Assembly (NCBI GenBank): GCA_050304135.1
Contig: JBNLDC010000029.1
Span: 1-64,000, forward strand
Length of the DNA: 64,000 nucleotides
Direction of reading: 5' to 3'
Source: JAFGNB01 sp050304135
GTDB taxonomy: Bacteria; Fibrobacterota; Chitinivibrionia; Chitinivibrionales; Chitinispirillaceae
Numbering within the stretch: the stretch's first letter is position 1; each line of letters starts with the position of its first letter. The notes below the pieces were generated by a model that saw nothing but the letters and a program-made list of their open reading frames with translations, did no database searches and was not told where the DNA came from. The translations under genes were made by a program, and so were the position numbers. Positions 29,111 through 39,477 of this stretch are shown here, one piece after another.

Positions 29111-32100
29111 TCAAATACCGGCTAACCGTTCAGATATCTCCGGTTTGTCTCCGCCGGCCTTGACGTATTTTTTATAATACTCTTTGGCTTTTTTGTTATT
29201 GACCAGTTTGTCGTAGTAAATGTTGCCGATATGCATGAAAGCCTCGACCGGCTTTCCTTTTCCTTTTTTCAACGCGGTCCTGAAGGCATCAATCGCTTCT
29301 TTGTATTTATCGACTGATGCGAGTTCTTTTCCGAGCAGCATGTACAGATTGGTATCGTCGGGGTGAAATTCGGTTCCCCGTTGCAGGTACCGTATGGCGG
29401 TTTCGTGTGCTTTCTGTTTCGCCTTGATCCGTGCGATCCGCAGCTGCACTTCAGGGTACGACGGGTATTTTTTGTCGACTTCCATATAGTACTGGGTGGC
29501 GGCTGCCGCATTGCCCTGCATCTCGAAAATGGTGCCGAGATCGATCATCGCCTGCATGTTGAGCGTGTCGGCTGCCGAGGCGGTTGAAAGGTAGATAATC
29601 GCACTATCGAACTGGTTGTTGAGCATATAGGTGTTACCGAGTCCCGCAGCAACCTCGGGATTGCCGGCAGCGAGCCTTCCGGCAATCCGGTATGCCACAA
29701 GTGCCGCTTCCGTGTTCTTTTCAGTCAAGTATATTTTCCCTTGGGCCAGCTGCATCCAGGGGGTTCCGTCACGCTGAAACATCGGAATGAATTCGCGGGC
29801 TTTTTTAATCTCTCCGAGTTCGCACAGCGCATACACCAGACGATACCGTGCATCATCGTAGCTGTTGTTTTTATTGAGAATCGTCTCGTAGAAATCACGG
29901 GCTTCCACGAATTTCCGGTCGTACAGGAGTGCATTGCCGAGTTTGAAAACCCGTTTCGGTTCATAGCCGCCCTTCTCCCACGCCTTGAAATACTGCTCCG
30001 CAGCTTCCTTGAAGCGTACCTGCTCCATGTACAGATCGCCCAGTGCTTCCAGACAATCAGCGTTCGTGTTATCAATCTTCAGTACGGTGGAGAATGCCTG
30101 TTTCGCATCGTCGCGCCGACCTGCCTGCTTGTAGGTAAGCCCCGACCAGTAGAGTACACGGGTGTCCGTAGAGTCAAGTTGCTGAGCGGAAGTGGCAAGT
30201 TTTGCGGCAGTGTTCATGTTGCCGGTCTGACTTTCAGTATACGCGAGTACCGAACGGTACAGCGCGTTTACTGAATCGGTTTCAGTGGCAAGGCGCAGTT
30301 CCCGGTTCGCGTCGGAAAATTCTCCACGCGCGATGAGCAGGATGCCGTAATCGAAATGGCCGCGTGAACAGGCGGGGTTGATGGCGAGCGCCTTTTTGAA
30401 TTGCCGCTCAGCGTCGTGACCCAGGCGGTGCGCAATATAATACCGGGCAAGTTCAAGCCGGGTTTCCCAGTCTTCAGGAGCGAATTTGAGTGCCGATTTG
30501 AGATGGATCAGCCGCATACTGTCGTTCGCCTGAAATTCATATGCACGGGCGAGAAGCAGATGGGGTTTTGCTTCGGACGGTATGAACCGGACTGCTTCGG
30601 TGAGCATGGAGGTGGCTTCGTCGATCTCTTTCTCGTCAAGAAGAATGGCGCCAAGTTCCATTTTGATATCGTATCGTTTCGGGTCGATGGCGATCCATTC
30701 ACGGAGTATGCTGGTGAGTGTCGATGTCTCCTTCTGGTGCCGGTAGCAGCGGGCCGAAAGTTCGAGGGCCGGAATGCTTTTCGGTTCGAGCGCACGTGCA
30801 CGGCCGATCGGCATGATGGCTGCTGTAAAATTTCCGGTTTCCACATGGCAGTTCCCTAGTTTGTACCAGCCCTTGAAATTGTCCGGCTGCAGTTCGGTGA
30901 CTTTTTTCAGAGGAGGAATCGCTTCGGCGAATTGACCGCGGTTGTAATAAATAGAGGAGAGATCCTTCCATGAATCGAGGTCATCCTTTACTCTGGTCAG
31001 ATACGTGGTATAGAGTTCCGCCGCTTTATCCATGTTATTTGAAGCGGTGTACGTCCGGGCGAGCATTTTCTGGATTTCCGGACTGACATGCGGAAATGCC
31101 TGTGCGGTTTCGAGTACCCGTTGTGCATCTTTCCAGTTTTTCCGTTGTATATAGATTTTGCCGAGGCGTTCGTGAGAGCGCAGATCATCGGGGCTCTCCT
31201 GAAGGTTTTTTTCGTACCGGTCAATGGCATTCGACAGCATTTTTTTTGATTCGTAGAGCATTCCGAGATGGTAGGCATCCTGCGTATGGTTGCTGTCGGG
31301 CGGGAAGCCGAGCAGACGTGCGTACATGGCGATCGCCGTGGCGGTATCACCGGTTTTCTCGCCGGCAATTGCCGAGAGTCGTGCTTCGAGCGGAATTGCA
31401 GTTGTAAGACGCCGCAGTTTCGCCAGCCATGGCACTGCTTTTTTATATTGTTCCGTCTCGCAATACGCATGGGAAAGCAGCAGCAGCGTGCTGTCTCTGC
31501 GGGCGAAATCACCGGAGACTTTTTCAAGCAGTGCGATGACTTTGCGGTAATCGTTGTTTTTGTAAATTATTGATGCAAGACCAACATTGACCGAAAAATC
31601 TGAATACCCTTTGTCGAGAAACCGCTGGTAGGCCGCGGTCGCGGCTTTTTCCTGGCCGTGTTTATGATAGAGATGTCCCGCCTGCGCCAGCCGTTTGGAA
31701 TACACACTGTTGTTCAGATCGAACAGTCTGACGTCAAGTGCGGCGGCGGCGGTGTCATTGCCGACGGAAAGATAGGTGTCGGCCAGATCACGCATGATCT
31801 CCTCGTGATTCGGATCGATCTCAAGACCGTGCCGGTATGCCCTGATTGCGTTTCCGTTGATTTTTTTCGTACGGTACAGTGTCCCCGCTTCGTACCAGAT
31901 TGCCGTGGTGCCTTTTCCTGTTTTTACACCGGTTGAAAAATACTTGTCGGCTGTTTTGAGAGCGCCCGAGCGAAGAGCCAGCAGCGCGAGATGATACCAT
32001 GCGCTCGCATTTTCCGGGGTGAGTTTGGCGAGCAGCTCATATTCTTTTTTCGCCGGCGCATAAAATTTGAGCCTGTAGTGAAGATCGGCAATTTTTTCCT

Positions 32101-33892
32101 GTACTGCGGGGTCATCGCCGTGCAGGGAACGTTCTGTTTTGTATTCGGTCAGTGCGTCATGCGGACGCTTGGCAAGCAGCAGTGCATCTCCCATCATGCG
32201 ATGGGCATTTTTCACCGGTTTCTCTTTTATAATTTCGATGAGAATTTTCCGTGCTGCCTTCTCATTCTTTTTTTCCAGTTCAATCTCGGCCAGCGAGAGT
32301 TTGATACTTATTTTATTCCGGACCAACGGCAGGGCCTTTTCAAAATAGTCCTGTGCCTTCCGGTTGTTCCCGCTTTGCTTATACGCCTGACCCAGTGTCT
32401 CCAGAACGAATCCGTCGTCGGGTTTGATGGCCAGATACATGCTGAGGGATCGACAGGCGCTGTCGAGACGTCCGGTGGCGAATTCGAGCAGACCGACCTG
32501 TCGGCGCAGCCGAGGCTTCGAGAGAAAACGGTTGAGAACACCGTACAGGAGATTGAGCGCTTCTTCTTTTTTCCCCTCAGCCTCGAGTGCGGCGGAGCTT
32601 TTAAGAAACAGTTCGAATTCCTGTGGTTTGACGGTAGCGGCACGCTGATAGTGGTTGTATGCCTTCCGGTACTGACGGTCGATCATGGCGAGATCCCCCG
32701 CGTACTCCTGGACCGACGGATTGTCGGGAAGCTGTTTTTCAGCTGCGGCAAGCGCTCCACCCGCCTCGGCATATTTTCCGAGTCCCATTAAACTTCTTGC
32801 ACGTTCGAAATTGCCGTAGCCGTTATCGCGATCTCTTCCGAGCAGTTTGTCGGCGAATTTCCTGGCTTCGGCGAAGTTCTTTTCGTCGTTGCGCAACCGA
32901 GCCATAAAGAGCAGTGCGTTCGGCTCAGTAGCATCAAGCATGAGAATTCGCTGATAGGTGGAGAATGCTGCCGCATGTTGATTGAGCCCCTCGAGGGCGA
33001 GTGCTTTTTCGAGCATGTAAGGCACGGTCTGCAAGCGTGCCTGTTCACACACCATGGCCACCTGCAGCGCTTCGTTGTATCTGCCCGAAAAGCGGTAACT
33101 TTGTGCCAGGGTTATATACAGCGACGAGTAGATCGGTGTCAGGTCGAGAAGTTCCTTGAGGTACTTTGCTGATTTATCGTACTCTTTGATCTCAAAATAA
33201 AGTAACCCTGCGGCGTGGTTCGCCAGAAGCATGAAGGGATCTTTTCTGATAAGTTTTTCGTACTCATTTCCGACGGTTTTCCGTGGTATCGAAGGGTCGC
33301 ACTCTTTCAGGAACACTTCTCCGATCGATTTAAGCGAGCGGAAGGTGGTTCCGGTGACCGGCAGTGTCAGAAAGCGGGAGGTGGCATTGGAAAGCTCGAT
33401 ACCGGATTGTTGCAGAAGTGTTATCAGGCACGAATCAATTCCGGAAGAGGTATTATCAAACGGCAGATCTTTTTCGATTCGTGCAACGGTTTTTCCACCG
33501 GTTGCGGCAATGATCTCTGCATAATAGTTGATCGATTTACTATGGTTGAGCACTTCGAATTTCTGGGTGAGCAGATGCGTGGCGCCAACCTTCGCTGCTG
33601 CCGCCTTGAAATCCTTGTCACCAACGGACTTCGTGTAATCACGAAAAGAGGGAAAAGCTTTCAAGAGACGATCATCATCCACGGAGGTTATTCCACCGAG
33701 GGGAGCTATTCTAAAACGGACCTGACGATCAAATACTGCAGTAAGCCATTGATATTTTGAGTTGTCGCCTGTTGCTCCGGCGTTAATCGGACGGCACGGA
33801 AGAAGAACCTGTCGGGGCGGCTTGGCCGAAAGAGCGGATATGAAAATCAGCAGAGTACAGAGAACTGATGGGAAAAAACGTAGGGTTGCCAT
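29111..33892 (-). CDS. Giant exported TPR-repeat protein
   Basis: A 1593-residue protein with a Sec signal (MATLRFFPSVLCTLLIFISALSAK). A roughly 150-residue non-repeat N-terminal domain carries RPINAGATGDNSKYQW and a GTHLLTQKFEVL stretch, like envelope proteins that sense a threshold. From about residue 200 to the end it is nearly continuous tetratricopeptide repeats, with A-x2-Y-x-KAL/P-type units every 34 residues, probably 35-40 in total. TPR solenoids bind other proteins. Size and export suggest a periplasmic scaffold or outer-membrane-associated organiser. It is monocistronic. No enzymatic motif was seen. Confidence 0.85.
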   Translation of the reverse strand: MATLRFFPSVLCTLLIFISALSAKPPRQVLLPCRPINAGATGDNSKYQWLTAVFDRQVRFRIAPLGGITSVDDDRLLKAFPSFRDYTKSVGDKDFKAAAAKVGATHLLTQKFEVLNHSKSINYYAEIIAATGGKTVARIEKDLPFDNTSSGIDSCLITLLQQSGIELSNATSRFLTLPVTGTTFRSLKSIGEVFLKECDPSIPRKTVGNEYEKLIRKDPFMLLANHAAGLLYFEIKEYDKSAKYLKELLDLTPIYSSLYITLAQSYRFSGRYNEALQVAMVCEQARLQTVPYMLEKALALEGLNQHAAAFSTYQRILMLDATEPNALLFMARLRNDEKNFAEARKFADKLLGRDRDNGYGNFERARSLMGLGKYAEAGGALAAAEKQLPDNPSVQEYAGDLAMIDRQYRKAYNHYQRAATVKPQEFELFLKSSAALEAEGKKEEALNLLYGVLNRFLSKPRLRRQVGLLEFATGRLDSACRSLSMYLAIKPDDGFVLETLGQAYKQSGNNRKAQDYFEKALPLVRNKISIKLSLAEIELEKKNEKAARKILIEIIKEKPVKNAHRMMGDALLLAKRPHDALTEYKTERSLHGDDPAVQEKIADLHYRLKFYAPAKKEYELLAKLTPENASAWYHLALLALRSGALKTADKYFSTGVKTGKGTTAIWYEAGTLYRTKKINGNAIRAYRHGLEIDPNHEEIMRDLADTYLSVGNDTAAAALDVRLFDLNNSVYSKRLAQAGHLYHKHGQEKAATAAYQRFLDKGYSDFSVNVGLASIIYKNNDYRKVIALLEKVSGDFARRDSTLLLLSHAYCETEQYKKAVPWLAKLRRLTTAIPLEARLSAIAGEKTGDTATAIAMYARLLGFPPDSNHTQDAYHLGMLYESKKMLSNAIDRYEKNLQESPDDLRSHERLGKIYIQRKNWKDAQRVLETAQAFPHVSPEIQKMLARTYTASNNMDKAAELYTTYLTRVKDDLDSWKDLSSIYYNRGQFAEAIPPLKKVTELQPDNFKGWYKLGNCHVETGNFTAAIMPIGRARALEPKSIPALELSARCYRHQKETSTLTSILREWIAIDPKRYDIKMELGAILLDEKEIDEATSMLTEAVRFIPSEAKPHLLLARAYEFQANDSMRLIHLKSALKFAPEDWETRLELARYYIAHRLGHDAERQFKKALAINPACSRGHFDYGILLIARGEFSDANRELRLATETDSVNALYRSVLAYTESQTGNMNTAAKLATSAQQLDSTDTRVLYWSGLTYKQAGRRDDAKQAFSTVLKIDNTNADCLEALGDLYMEQVRFKEAAEQYFKAWEKGGYEPKRVFKLGNALLYDRKFVEARDFYETILNKNNSYDDARYRLVYALCELGEIKKAREFIPMFQRDGTPWMQLAQGKIYLTEKNTEAALVAYRIAGRLAAGNPEVAAGLGNTYMLNNQFDSAIIYLSTASAADTLNMQAMIDLGTIFEMQGNAAAATQYYMEVDKKYPSYPEVQLRIARIKAKQKAHETAIRYLQRGTEFHPDDTNLYMLLGKELASVDKYKEAIDAFRTALKKGKGKPVEAFMHIGNIYYDKLVNNKKAKEYYKKYVKAGGDKPEISERLAGI

Positions 33893-34358
33893 GGCTGTCT
33901 CTCCAACTTTAGCGCTTAAATAACAGTTCCTGATATGATGGTACTATTGAAATGTTCCGTTTTTCAAGTGGTTCAATTAAAGAAATGCTTGAAGGATAAC
34001 AGATTAACAGGGGTTCCGGTCGTTGGGGAAGGATACCTGAATGAGTCCTGCCGATGATTGTATGATTATCCGGAAAAAGTACAAAAATGTCTTTATATTA
34101 CCGATAACAGCACCTGTAATATTTTTTGCCGCATCTTTCGGATCACCTCCTGTAACCCGTTGTTATACCACAAAAAAACACCTGCGTCGATAGCAATGTC
34201 CGCAAATCAGGCACTGGTTTTGGCAATGGCGTATAAGGTATTGAAAATTGGCACTATTGCTACATTGCCTGAAGTTTGGTATAACGTTTGCTTTTTACTA
34301 TGAAAGAGTTTTGAATGTTATTCCGGTAACTGGAATCTTTAGTTAAGGAGTGAAGGCT
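33893..34358. other. Intergenic region upstream of TPR gene and small hypothetical gene
   Basis: It holds divergent promoters. A 9-bp inverted repeat, GTTATACCA (34162-34170) and TGGTATAAC (34277-34285), brackets 106 bp containing a second pair, TCAGGCA/TGCCTGA (near 34207-34213 and 34266-34272). This may be a small foldback element. No gene is supported. Confidence 0.4.
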
Positions 34359-34715
34359 ATGAGCGAGGCGGAGCATCTTGGATTTCTGAAAAGCTTTCCC
34401 CATCTCAATGACTGGCTTAATTTATACGGTTATTCGTTGATCTACTCACATGAAGATGAGTACGATCAGATTCACACCATGTGGAGTGACCGGTCTTCGA
34501 CGCCGATCGAAAACGGAACGACCGATGCAAAAGAGTGGCTTGTTATCACCTACTGCAAAGAGTGCAAAGTGGTTGATGTCTACAAGCGTATCGCCATCGC
34601 AGGTTTGGGACAGGATGAAAGGCTTGCGGAGCAACTGACGGAGACGTTTGACGACGCAGCGGCGAATTCGCTAGTGAATCGTACCGATGATGAGCTTGAC
34701 GGGTTTGATGTATAG
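34359..34715 (+). CDS. Small acidic cytoplasmic protein, unknown
   Basis: A 118-residue product with no signal peptide or membrane helix. It is acidic, with a two-Cys segment (TYCKECKVVDVYKR) in the middle and an Asp/Glu-rich C-terminus. TAAGGAG 8 bases upstream of the ATG at 34359 supports the start and that it is a real gene. No family recognised. It is convergent with the sulfatase gene. Confidence 0.6.
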   Translation: MSEAEHLGFLKSFPHLNDWLNLYGYSLIYSHEDEYDQIHTMWSDRSSTPIENGTTDAKEWLVITYCKECKVVDVYKRIAIAGLGQDERLAEQLTETFDDAAANSLVNRTDDELDGFDV

Positions 34716-34778
34716 TTGCTCCGTCACCGGAATCCGTCGGATACGATCCCGGTGGTGCAGTTTTCCTGTCTTTAAAAT

Positions 34779-37127
34779 TCACTGCCGTCCATCATCTGGC
34801 CAGAGACGGTTGCGCTCAATGAGCATCTGATTGATCATGAGTTTGTGTATACCGCCACGCAGCTTGGTGACCACCGGTTTACCGTTGTACTCAGGCAGAA
34901 GGTCGGTCCGTTCATCCGGATCATTTTCGAGGTTGTAGAGAACACTTCCGGCACTGCTCAGATTTTGGATGAATTTGAACGGGTAGACAATAGAGACCAG
35001 TGATACCCCGTCGTATGGTTGTGATACCAGTACCGGATCGCGCGCCCCCTGAGCGAATACTGATTTACCGACGGAATGATGTGCCGGAGCGATATGGAGC
35101 AGATCGAACAGTGTCGGCATCAGATCCACCTGTGAGTACGCATACCGGGTGAGCCGCTGCGGCTGCAGGTGGCCATTCCAGATAATCAGCAGCGGTGTCC
35201 TGAAGTTCTCCTCCCAGGTTCCTTTCTCGTTTTTACTCGAGTGCATTCCCGCCGGAAACCCGTGATCACCAACGACAATAATAATCGGATCTTCAAGCCA
35301 CGGCCGGTTGTCGATCTGTGTAAACACTTCCTGCAGGCATGAATCGGCAAGGAACATCGAATTTCTGAAATTTTTACTGAATTCATTCTGCCCGGCATCG
35401 GGGTAGAGCCGTTTGCGGTCGTTCGGGAGGTGTTTGAACATCATATGATGTGATACATTGAAGGTGGTGAGAAAGAGCGGCGGTCGCGGTTTCTCGCGCG
35501 GGAACGTTTTGTAGGCGGTATCCACCATCGAGAAACATTTCCGGTAGAAGTAGTCGTCCTGCAGTCCCCATCCCCAGACCATGTTTTTCTCTTTCTCCGA
35601 CAACAGGTTGTCGGTGATGGCGCGTACCGTTGAGAACCCGGCTTTGGTCATGAACTCACCGGTGTTGTCGTAGGTGATGTCCCGGTATGCCTTGATGAAG
35701 AACGTTGCATAACCGTAGTCGTCAAGTATCGCGGGAATACCACGGATCGAGAGTTCCGGAAACGCGGTCGATTCCTTCTCGCCGAAGCCCGGATATGTAC
35801 CGGTCATAAGTCCGAAAAAGCCCCGCGCCGTCTGGATTGAATTGCCGTAGAAGTGCTCAAGGTATACTCCCCGGGGAATCAGGCTGTTGAAAAATGGCGT
35901 GATCTCACGACCGTCTTCGATGGTGTCCCCGACCAGAAGACCATTGAATGATTCAAGACAGATGAGAATAATGTCGGGCAGTCGGGTCGGCTCCGGAACC
36001 GGTAGCGTACTATCGGCCGGATGCAGGTAGGGGTACGGTGCGGTAACCTGCTGGAGAGCCACCTGGAGTGATGCCTGCTGCGCAGCGTAACGTCGGGCGG
36101 AATGATAGCAGCTGCGCGGCGGGTCGATGCTGTTGAAAGGTACGAGAAAAAGCACAAGATAACACGCGAAAGTGATGCTGCCGGACAGGAGTGTTTTTGC
36201 GGTTGTATGCGATGCTAAGGACTGACGACGACGAAAAAGCACCATGCAAATCCCGATACCGATGCAATACGCCACGAACAGATACGACTGCACGGTCAGT
36301 CGGTCGGCGATCACCCTCCACGATTGGGAGTGCGTCAGCAGATCAGCATTGAGGCGCAGCAGTGAAAGGTCAAACGGTGTCCCTTCGGTGAGGTGGTAGA
36401 GGGTGAGAAATGCGTAGGTGATGGTGACTGCTGTAAGAAGGATATTGCCGATCAGCCGCACCCCGGCGGTCAACTGCCAGATGGTATGGACAAGCAGTAC
36501 CGGCAGAAGAACCATTGCGGCTATACCGATCGGCAGCAGCAGTGGATGGGGGAAACTGAACGCCGAGTATTTAATAAACAGCAGCGCCTGCATGGAGAGC
36601 AGTAACCATGTTACCGGATACAGCGTGATTCCCGCAACGGTTACCGTACCGCCGAGGGCATGGCGAATGGCTTTGAAAATTCCCCTGAACCCGCCTATGA
36701 AAAACGAATTGACACCGGCGAATGCAGCTAAGGCTCCTGGCCCCTCTGCACCGGCAGGGGCTTTGTGCAGTGCGCTCCTCAGCAGCACCAGGGTTTCAAC
36801 GATTCCGAACAGCAGGAATGTCGCGGCAGTTGCAGATTTCCAGGGTTGACTGCTCACATAGAAAAACCATTTGCAATGAAACAGTGCGAACGGGTAGAGC
36901 AGGCGCGCTGATCCGGTAGTGTCGGTAGTTCTTTTGACTGTTGCCCTTAACAGATGGACGAGCTGCAGGAGCAGGTAGAGTAAGGGAGCGGTAAGGATGA
37001 ACGCGAGAACAACACGGAAAAAAATGTCGTCGTAGCGGGCCCGGTACTGCGCCCAGTTCAGCTGGAAGTAGAGGAGTATGCCGAAAACGGAGAGGTACGA
37101 CGCAACGAAGGTTCTGAGCTGGCGCAT
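34779..37127 (-). CDS. LtaS-like membrane sulfatase/phosphoglycerol transferase
   Basis: A 782-residue inner-membrane protein. The N-terminal 400 residues hold about seven to eight transmembrane helices. A periplasmic alkaline-phosphatase-fold domain follows with LICLESFNG (metal Glu), the nucleophile region SIQTARGFFGLMTGTYPG (Thr as in LtaS), WGLQDDYF, the MMFKHLP stretch and VVGDHGFPAG (metal Asp-His). In relatives these enzymes transfer phosphoglycerol or phosphoethanolamine to envelope glycans. In a Gram-negative the product could be an osmoregulated glucan, LPS or a teichoic-like polymer. The gene is divergent from the expansin gene and has no partner. Confidence 0.82.
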   Translation of the reverse strand: MRQLRTFVASYLSVFGILLYFQLNWAQYRARYDDIFFRVVLAFILTAPLLYLLLQLVHLLRATVKRTTDTTGSARLLYPFALFHCKWFFYVSSQPWKSATAATFLLFGIVETLVLLRSALHKAPAGAEGPGALAAFAGVNSFFIGGFRGIFKAIRHALGGTVTVAGITLYPVTWLLLSMQALLFIKYSAFSFPHPLLLPIGIAAMVLLPVLLVHTIWQLTAGVRLIGNILLTAVTITYAFLTLYHLTEGTPFDLSLLRLNADLLTHSQSWRVIADRLTVQSYLFVAYCIGIGICMVLFRRRQSLASHTTAKTLLSGSITFACYLVLFLVPFNSIDPPRSCYHSARRYAAQQASLQVALQQVTAPYPYLHPADSTLPVPEPTRLPDIILICLESFNGLLVGDTIEDGREITPFFNSLIPRGVYLEHFYGNSIQTARGFFGLMTGTYPGFGEKESTAFPELSIRGIPAILDDYGYATFFIKAYRDITYDNTGEFMTKAGFSTVRAITDNLLSEKEKNMVWGWGLQDDYFYRKCFSMVDTAYKTFPREKPRPPLFLTTFNVSHHMMFKHLPNDRKRLYPDAGQNEFSKNFRNSMFLADSCLQEVFTQIDNRPWLEDPIIIVVGDHGFPAGMHSSKNEKGTWEENFRTPLLIIWNGHLQPQRLTRYAYSQVDLMPTLFDLLHIAPAHHSVGKSVFAQGARDPVLVSQPYDGVSLVSIVYPFKFIQNLSSAGSVLYNLENDPDERTDLLPEYNGKPVVTKLRGGIHKLMINQMLIERNRLWPDDGRQ

Positions 37128-37519
37128 GGTGTGGTTTCAGGTTGAATTGCCGGGCTGTGGGCACGCTGCCGTAATGTTTGCAGCAGGTACCGGTGAATGA
37201 GAATTCAATATGAAAATAATAAGATAATTCCCGGACCCGGAAAAATAGTGCACGGATTGCGACCGGGAGCGGGGCGGATGTTGAAACGGAATATAACGTG
37301 AAGATAGGGTATATTAGTAGCACAGGCAGATGGTGAAACACTGCATTACCGATATTGAGGGTCTCCTGCAGCAGATTCCCGGGACCGGTGATGCGAGTGC
37401 ATAGCATAGGGGTATTGTATTTCCGCATGAGATACGATAGTGATCCTGAAGCCGATTACGACGCCGCTGGAACAACAAACGTTCTTTTCTGTCGAGGTAT
37501 CCGGAGAAGGGAAACAGCA
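37128..37519. other. Divergent promoter region, sulfatase / expansin
   Basis: AT-rich patches at 37200-37230 and 37290-37320 may hold the two promoters, but no convincing -35/-10 spacing was found. No gene is supported. Confidence 0.35.
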
Positions 37520-38476
37520 ATGCGAAAAACACTTTTTATGGTCATGGTTACACTGATTGCCGCCGCGGGGATACACGGCGTGGTGGACAACGGTTCCGTG
37601 CTGCATAGCGGTGAAGCCACCTTTTACGGTGACGGCGGTGGAGGGAACTGCGGTTTTCCGGGTGAGGAACAACCCCGGTATCATGGCGCGATGAACCAGA
37701 TCGATTACGACAGTGCCGCCGTCTGCGGTGCCTGGGTACATATCACCGGACCGAATGGCGAGGTGACCGCATTCATTGACGACCGCTGTCCGGAATGCAA
37801 GGAAGGGGACATCGATCTCGGACCGGGAACGTTCGAGGCGATCGCCGACCGGGCGCTCGGACGGGCACCGATACAATGGCGTTATGTCGAAGGACCGATA
37901 GAGGGGCCGATCACCTATTTCTGGCAGTCCGGCAGTTCAGTGTGGCATATCGCTGTGCAGATCCGCAACCACCGCTATGCGATTACGTCGGTGGAAATTG
38001 CCAATGCGGGAAGCGACTGGTTACCGATGAACCGGAGTTACGATAATTATTTCGTTCTGGCGGGAGGTATCAACAGCGGCGAATCCGGGCCTTTCAGGCT
38101 ACGGGTCACCGATATATTCGGACGTCAACTGGTCGATACCGGATTAATCATCATGGAAGGTGAGCTGGTCACGGGAACGACGAATTTCGATCCGGTCGGT
38201 ATCCGTACGGCTGATCGGATGAACATTCCGGCAACGAGGCCGCGGTCGGTTACTCCTTTCTGCACCCTCCTGGAACCGGTGCTGTCCGACCGGACGGGCC
38301 TGTTCGATATCTATACCCTTTCCGGACGATGTATCGGAAAACGTCTGGCGGCGCGGGCCGTCGAACAGTTGACGGAATGCGGACCGGTTGAGGGGGTGGT
38401 GATTGTCAGACGGGTAGCACCGAAAAGGGAAAATGGCCGGAGCGTTCCTCCGGGGAATGCCGCCATGAAGAAGTAG
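37520..38476 (+). CDS. Secreted bacterial expansin (EXLX-like) with C-terminal sorting-like tail
   Basis: A 318-residue exported protein. After a signal peptide (MRKTLFMVMVTLIAAAGIHG) comes a double-psi barrel D1 domain: GEATFYG, GNCGFPG, AMNQIDYDSAAVCGAWV, then FIDDRCPECKEGDIDLGPGTF. The Asp in that last stretch corresponds to the functional Asp of Bacillus EXLX1. The D2 Ig-like binding domain follows (WRYVEGPIEGPITYFW, GSSVWHIAVQIRNHRY, GPFRLRVTDIFG). Expansins loosen cellulose-containing walls without hydrolysis. The last 60 residues (FDIYTLSGRCIGKRL...GVVIVRR) resemble C-terminal sorting tails of exported FCB-group enzymes. The start follows GAAGGGAA. Neighbouring esterases suggest plant-polysaccharide use. 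Confidence 0.88.
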   Translation: MRKTLFMVMVTLIAAAGIHGVVDNGSVLHSGEATFYGDGGGGNCGFPGEEQPRYHGAMNQIDYDSAAVCGAWVHITGPNGEVTAFIDDRCPECKEGDIDLGPGTFEAIADRALGRAPIQWRYVEGPIEGPITYFWQSGSSVWHIAVQIRNHRYAITSVEIANAGSDWLPMNRSYDNYFVLAGGINSGESGPFRLRVTDIFGRQLVDTGLIIMEGELVTGTTNFDPVGIRTADRMNIPATRPRSVTPFCTLLEPVLSDRTGLFDIYTLSGRCIGKRLAARAVEQLTECGPVEGVVIVRRVAPKRENGRSVPPGNAAMKK

Positions 38477-38488
38477 TACTCCCGGATG

Positions 38489-38683
38489 TCATCGTGCGTG
38501 TTCCTCACGCAGAGTGTTTTTCACGATTCCCGTTTTCGACCAGTGTTGTTCGATCGACTGAATGAATTCGTCGCGTTCATTCTGTGTAAGGACTTTGTCA
38601 TTCCGGAAAGTATTTCCGCCGAGTGACGCTATATGAGGTGTGGAGGGAAGTTTGAAGAGGAAGTTGTTTATTGTCGTATTCAT
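38489..38683 (-). CDS. Small protein translationally coupled to the 264-residue unknown
   Basis: A 64-residue product beginning MNTTINNFLFKLPSTPHI. The ATG at 38683 overlaps the upstream stop by one base (TGATG) and has GGAG 8 bases upstream, good evidence it is translated. It is polar, with a helical second half (TQNERDEFIQSIEQHW) and a basic end. No family recognised. Coupling suggests it works with the larger protein. Confidence 0.55.
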   Translation of the reverse strand: MNTTINNFLFKLPSTPHIASLGGNTFRNDKVLTQNERDEFIQSIEQHWSKTGIVKNTLREEHAR

Positions 38684-39477
38684 CAGCACTTCTCCATCCC
38701 TTTCCCCGCCCTGCTCGACTTCCTGAAATACTCGCTCGCATACCCCCTGAGTCGCCGCGGGTCGTCGGCGAGAACATAGCGGGCGACGTCGCGGATCTCC
38801 CCGATCGTGTTTTTCAGAAGCGTGTATACCCGGTTGCGCAGGTTCAGCTGTTCCTCTATCGCGACGTTACGGTAATTGAACCGCACAAAGAGTTTCGGCA
38901 GGCTGCCGGAATACCGGTTCACATCGTTGATCAGACGGAGATCGGAACCGACCCGACGAAGACTTTCGGAATAGCCCTCGGCGAACCTTGCCAGATTCGC
39001 CAGACCCTGGTGGAATGATGCCGGGTCGTTGTCTTTGATTATGATGTTACGCTTGATATGACGCATTACATCGGAGTCTTTTCTGCAGGCGAATGTCAAA
39101 TCCTTCAAAAGCCTGTCGTATGCATTCACGGCAGCCTCATGCTGGTCCCGGTACTGTTTTTCAATCGGTGCTCCGTATTTCATGGTCCATAATGCGGCCT
39201 CGGCGTCTCTGAGAAACCCGATGAGCTTCAACAGCTCCTCGACAATGTTCCAGTCGAAATTTCCGGCGGTAAATCGTTCCCGGTCGTCCTGCATGAAGCG
39301 GTAAATGTTGTACGCCTCCTGCAGAAAGACGCCTATCGGCAGGTTCGGGGTAAGCACTGTCTTCTCCGGAAGCGCCTCCGCGCATTCTTCAATGGTTTGC
39401 GAAGGACCGGACGCCTTCTTGCGGGATGTCGGCGGTGTTTTCATTACGGATCCGGCAGCTCCTGGCATTGTTGCCAT
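38683..39477 (-). CDS. Helical cytoplasmic protein of unknown function behind a 21-bp phased array
   Basis: A 264-residue product without signal or membrane helix. After a disordered, basic N-terminus (TPPTSRKKAS) it is predicted mostly alpha-helical: EAYNIYRFMQDDRERF, WNIVEELLKLIGFLRDAEAALW, YDRLLKDLTFACRK, NLRNRVYTLLKNTIGEI. It ends basic (RGYASEYFRKSSRAGKG). No enzyme motif was found. The start is uncertain: neither the ATG at 39477 nor the one at 39444 has a well-placed Shine-Dalgarno. The same frame continues upstream through the AT-rich array until a stop at 39493. It forms a two-gene unit with the coupled 64-residue ORF. Confidence 0.55.
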   Translation of the reverse strand: MATMPGAAGSVMKTPPTSRKKASGPSQTIEECAEALPEKTVLTPNLPIGVFLQEAYNIYRFMQDDRERFTAGNFDWNIVEELLKLIGFLRDAEAALWTMKYGAPIEKQYRDQHEAAVNAYDRLLKDLTFACRKDSDVMRHIKRNIIIKDNDPASFHQGLANLARFAEGYSESLRRVGSDLRLINDVNRYSGSLPKLFVRFNYRNVAIEEQLNLRNRVYTLLKNTIGEIRDVARYVLADDPRRLRGYASEYFRKSSRAGKGMEKC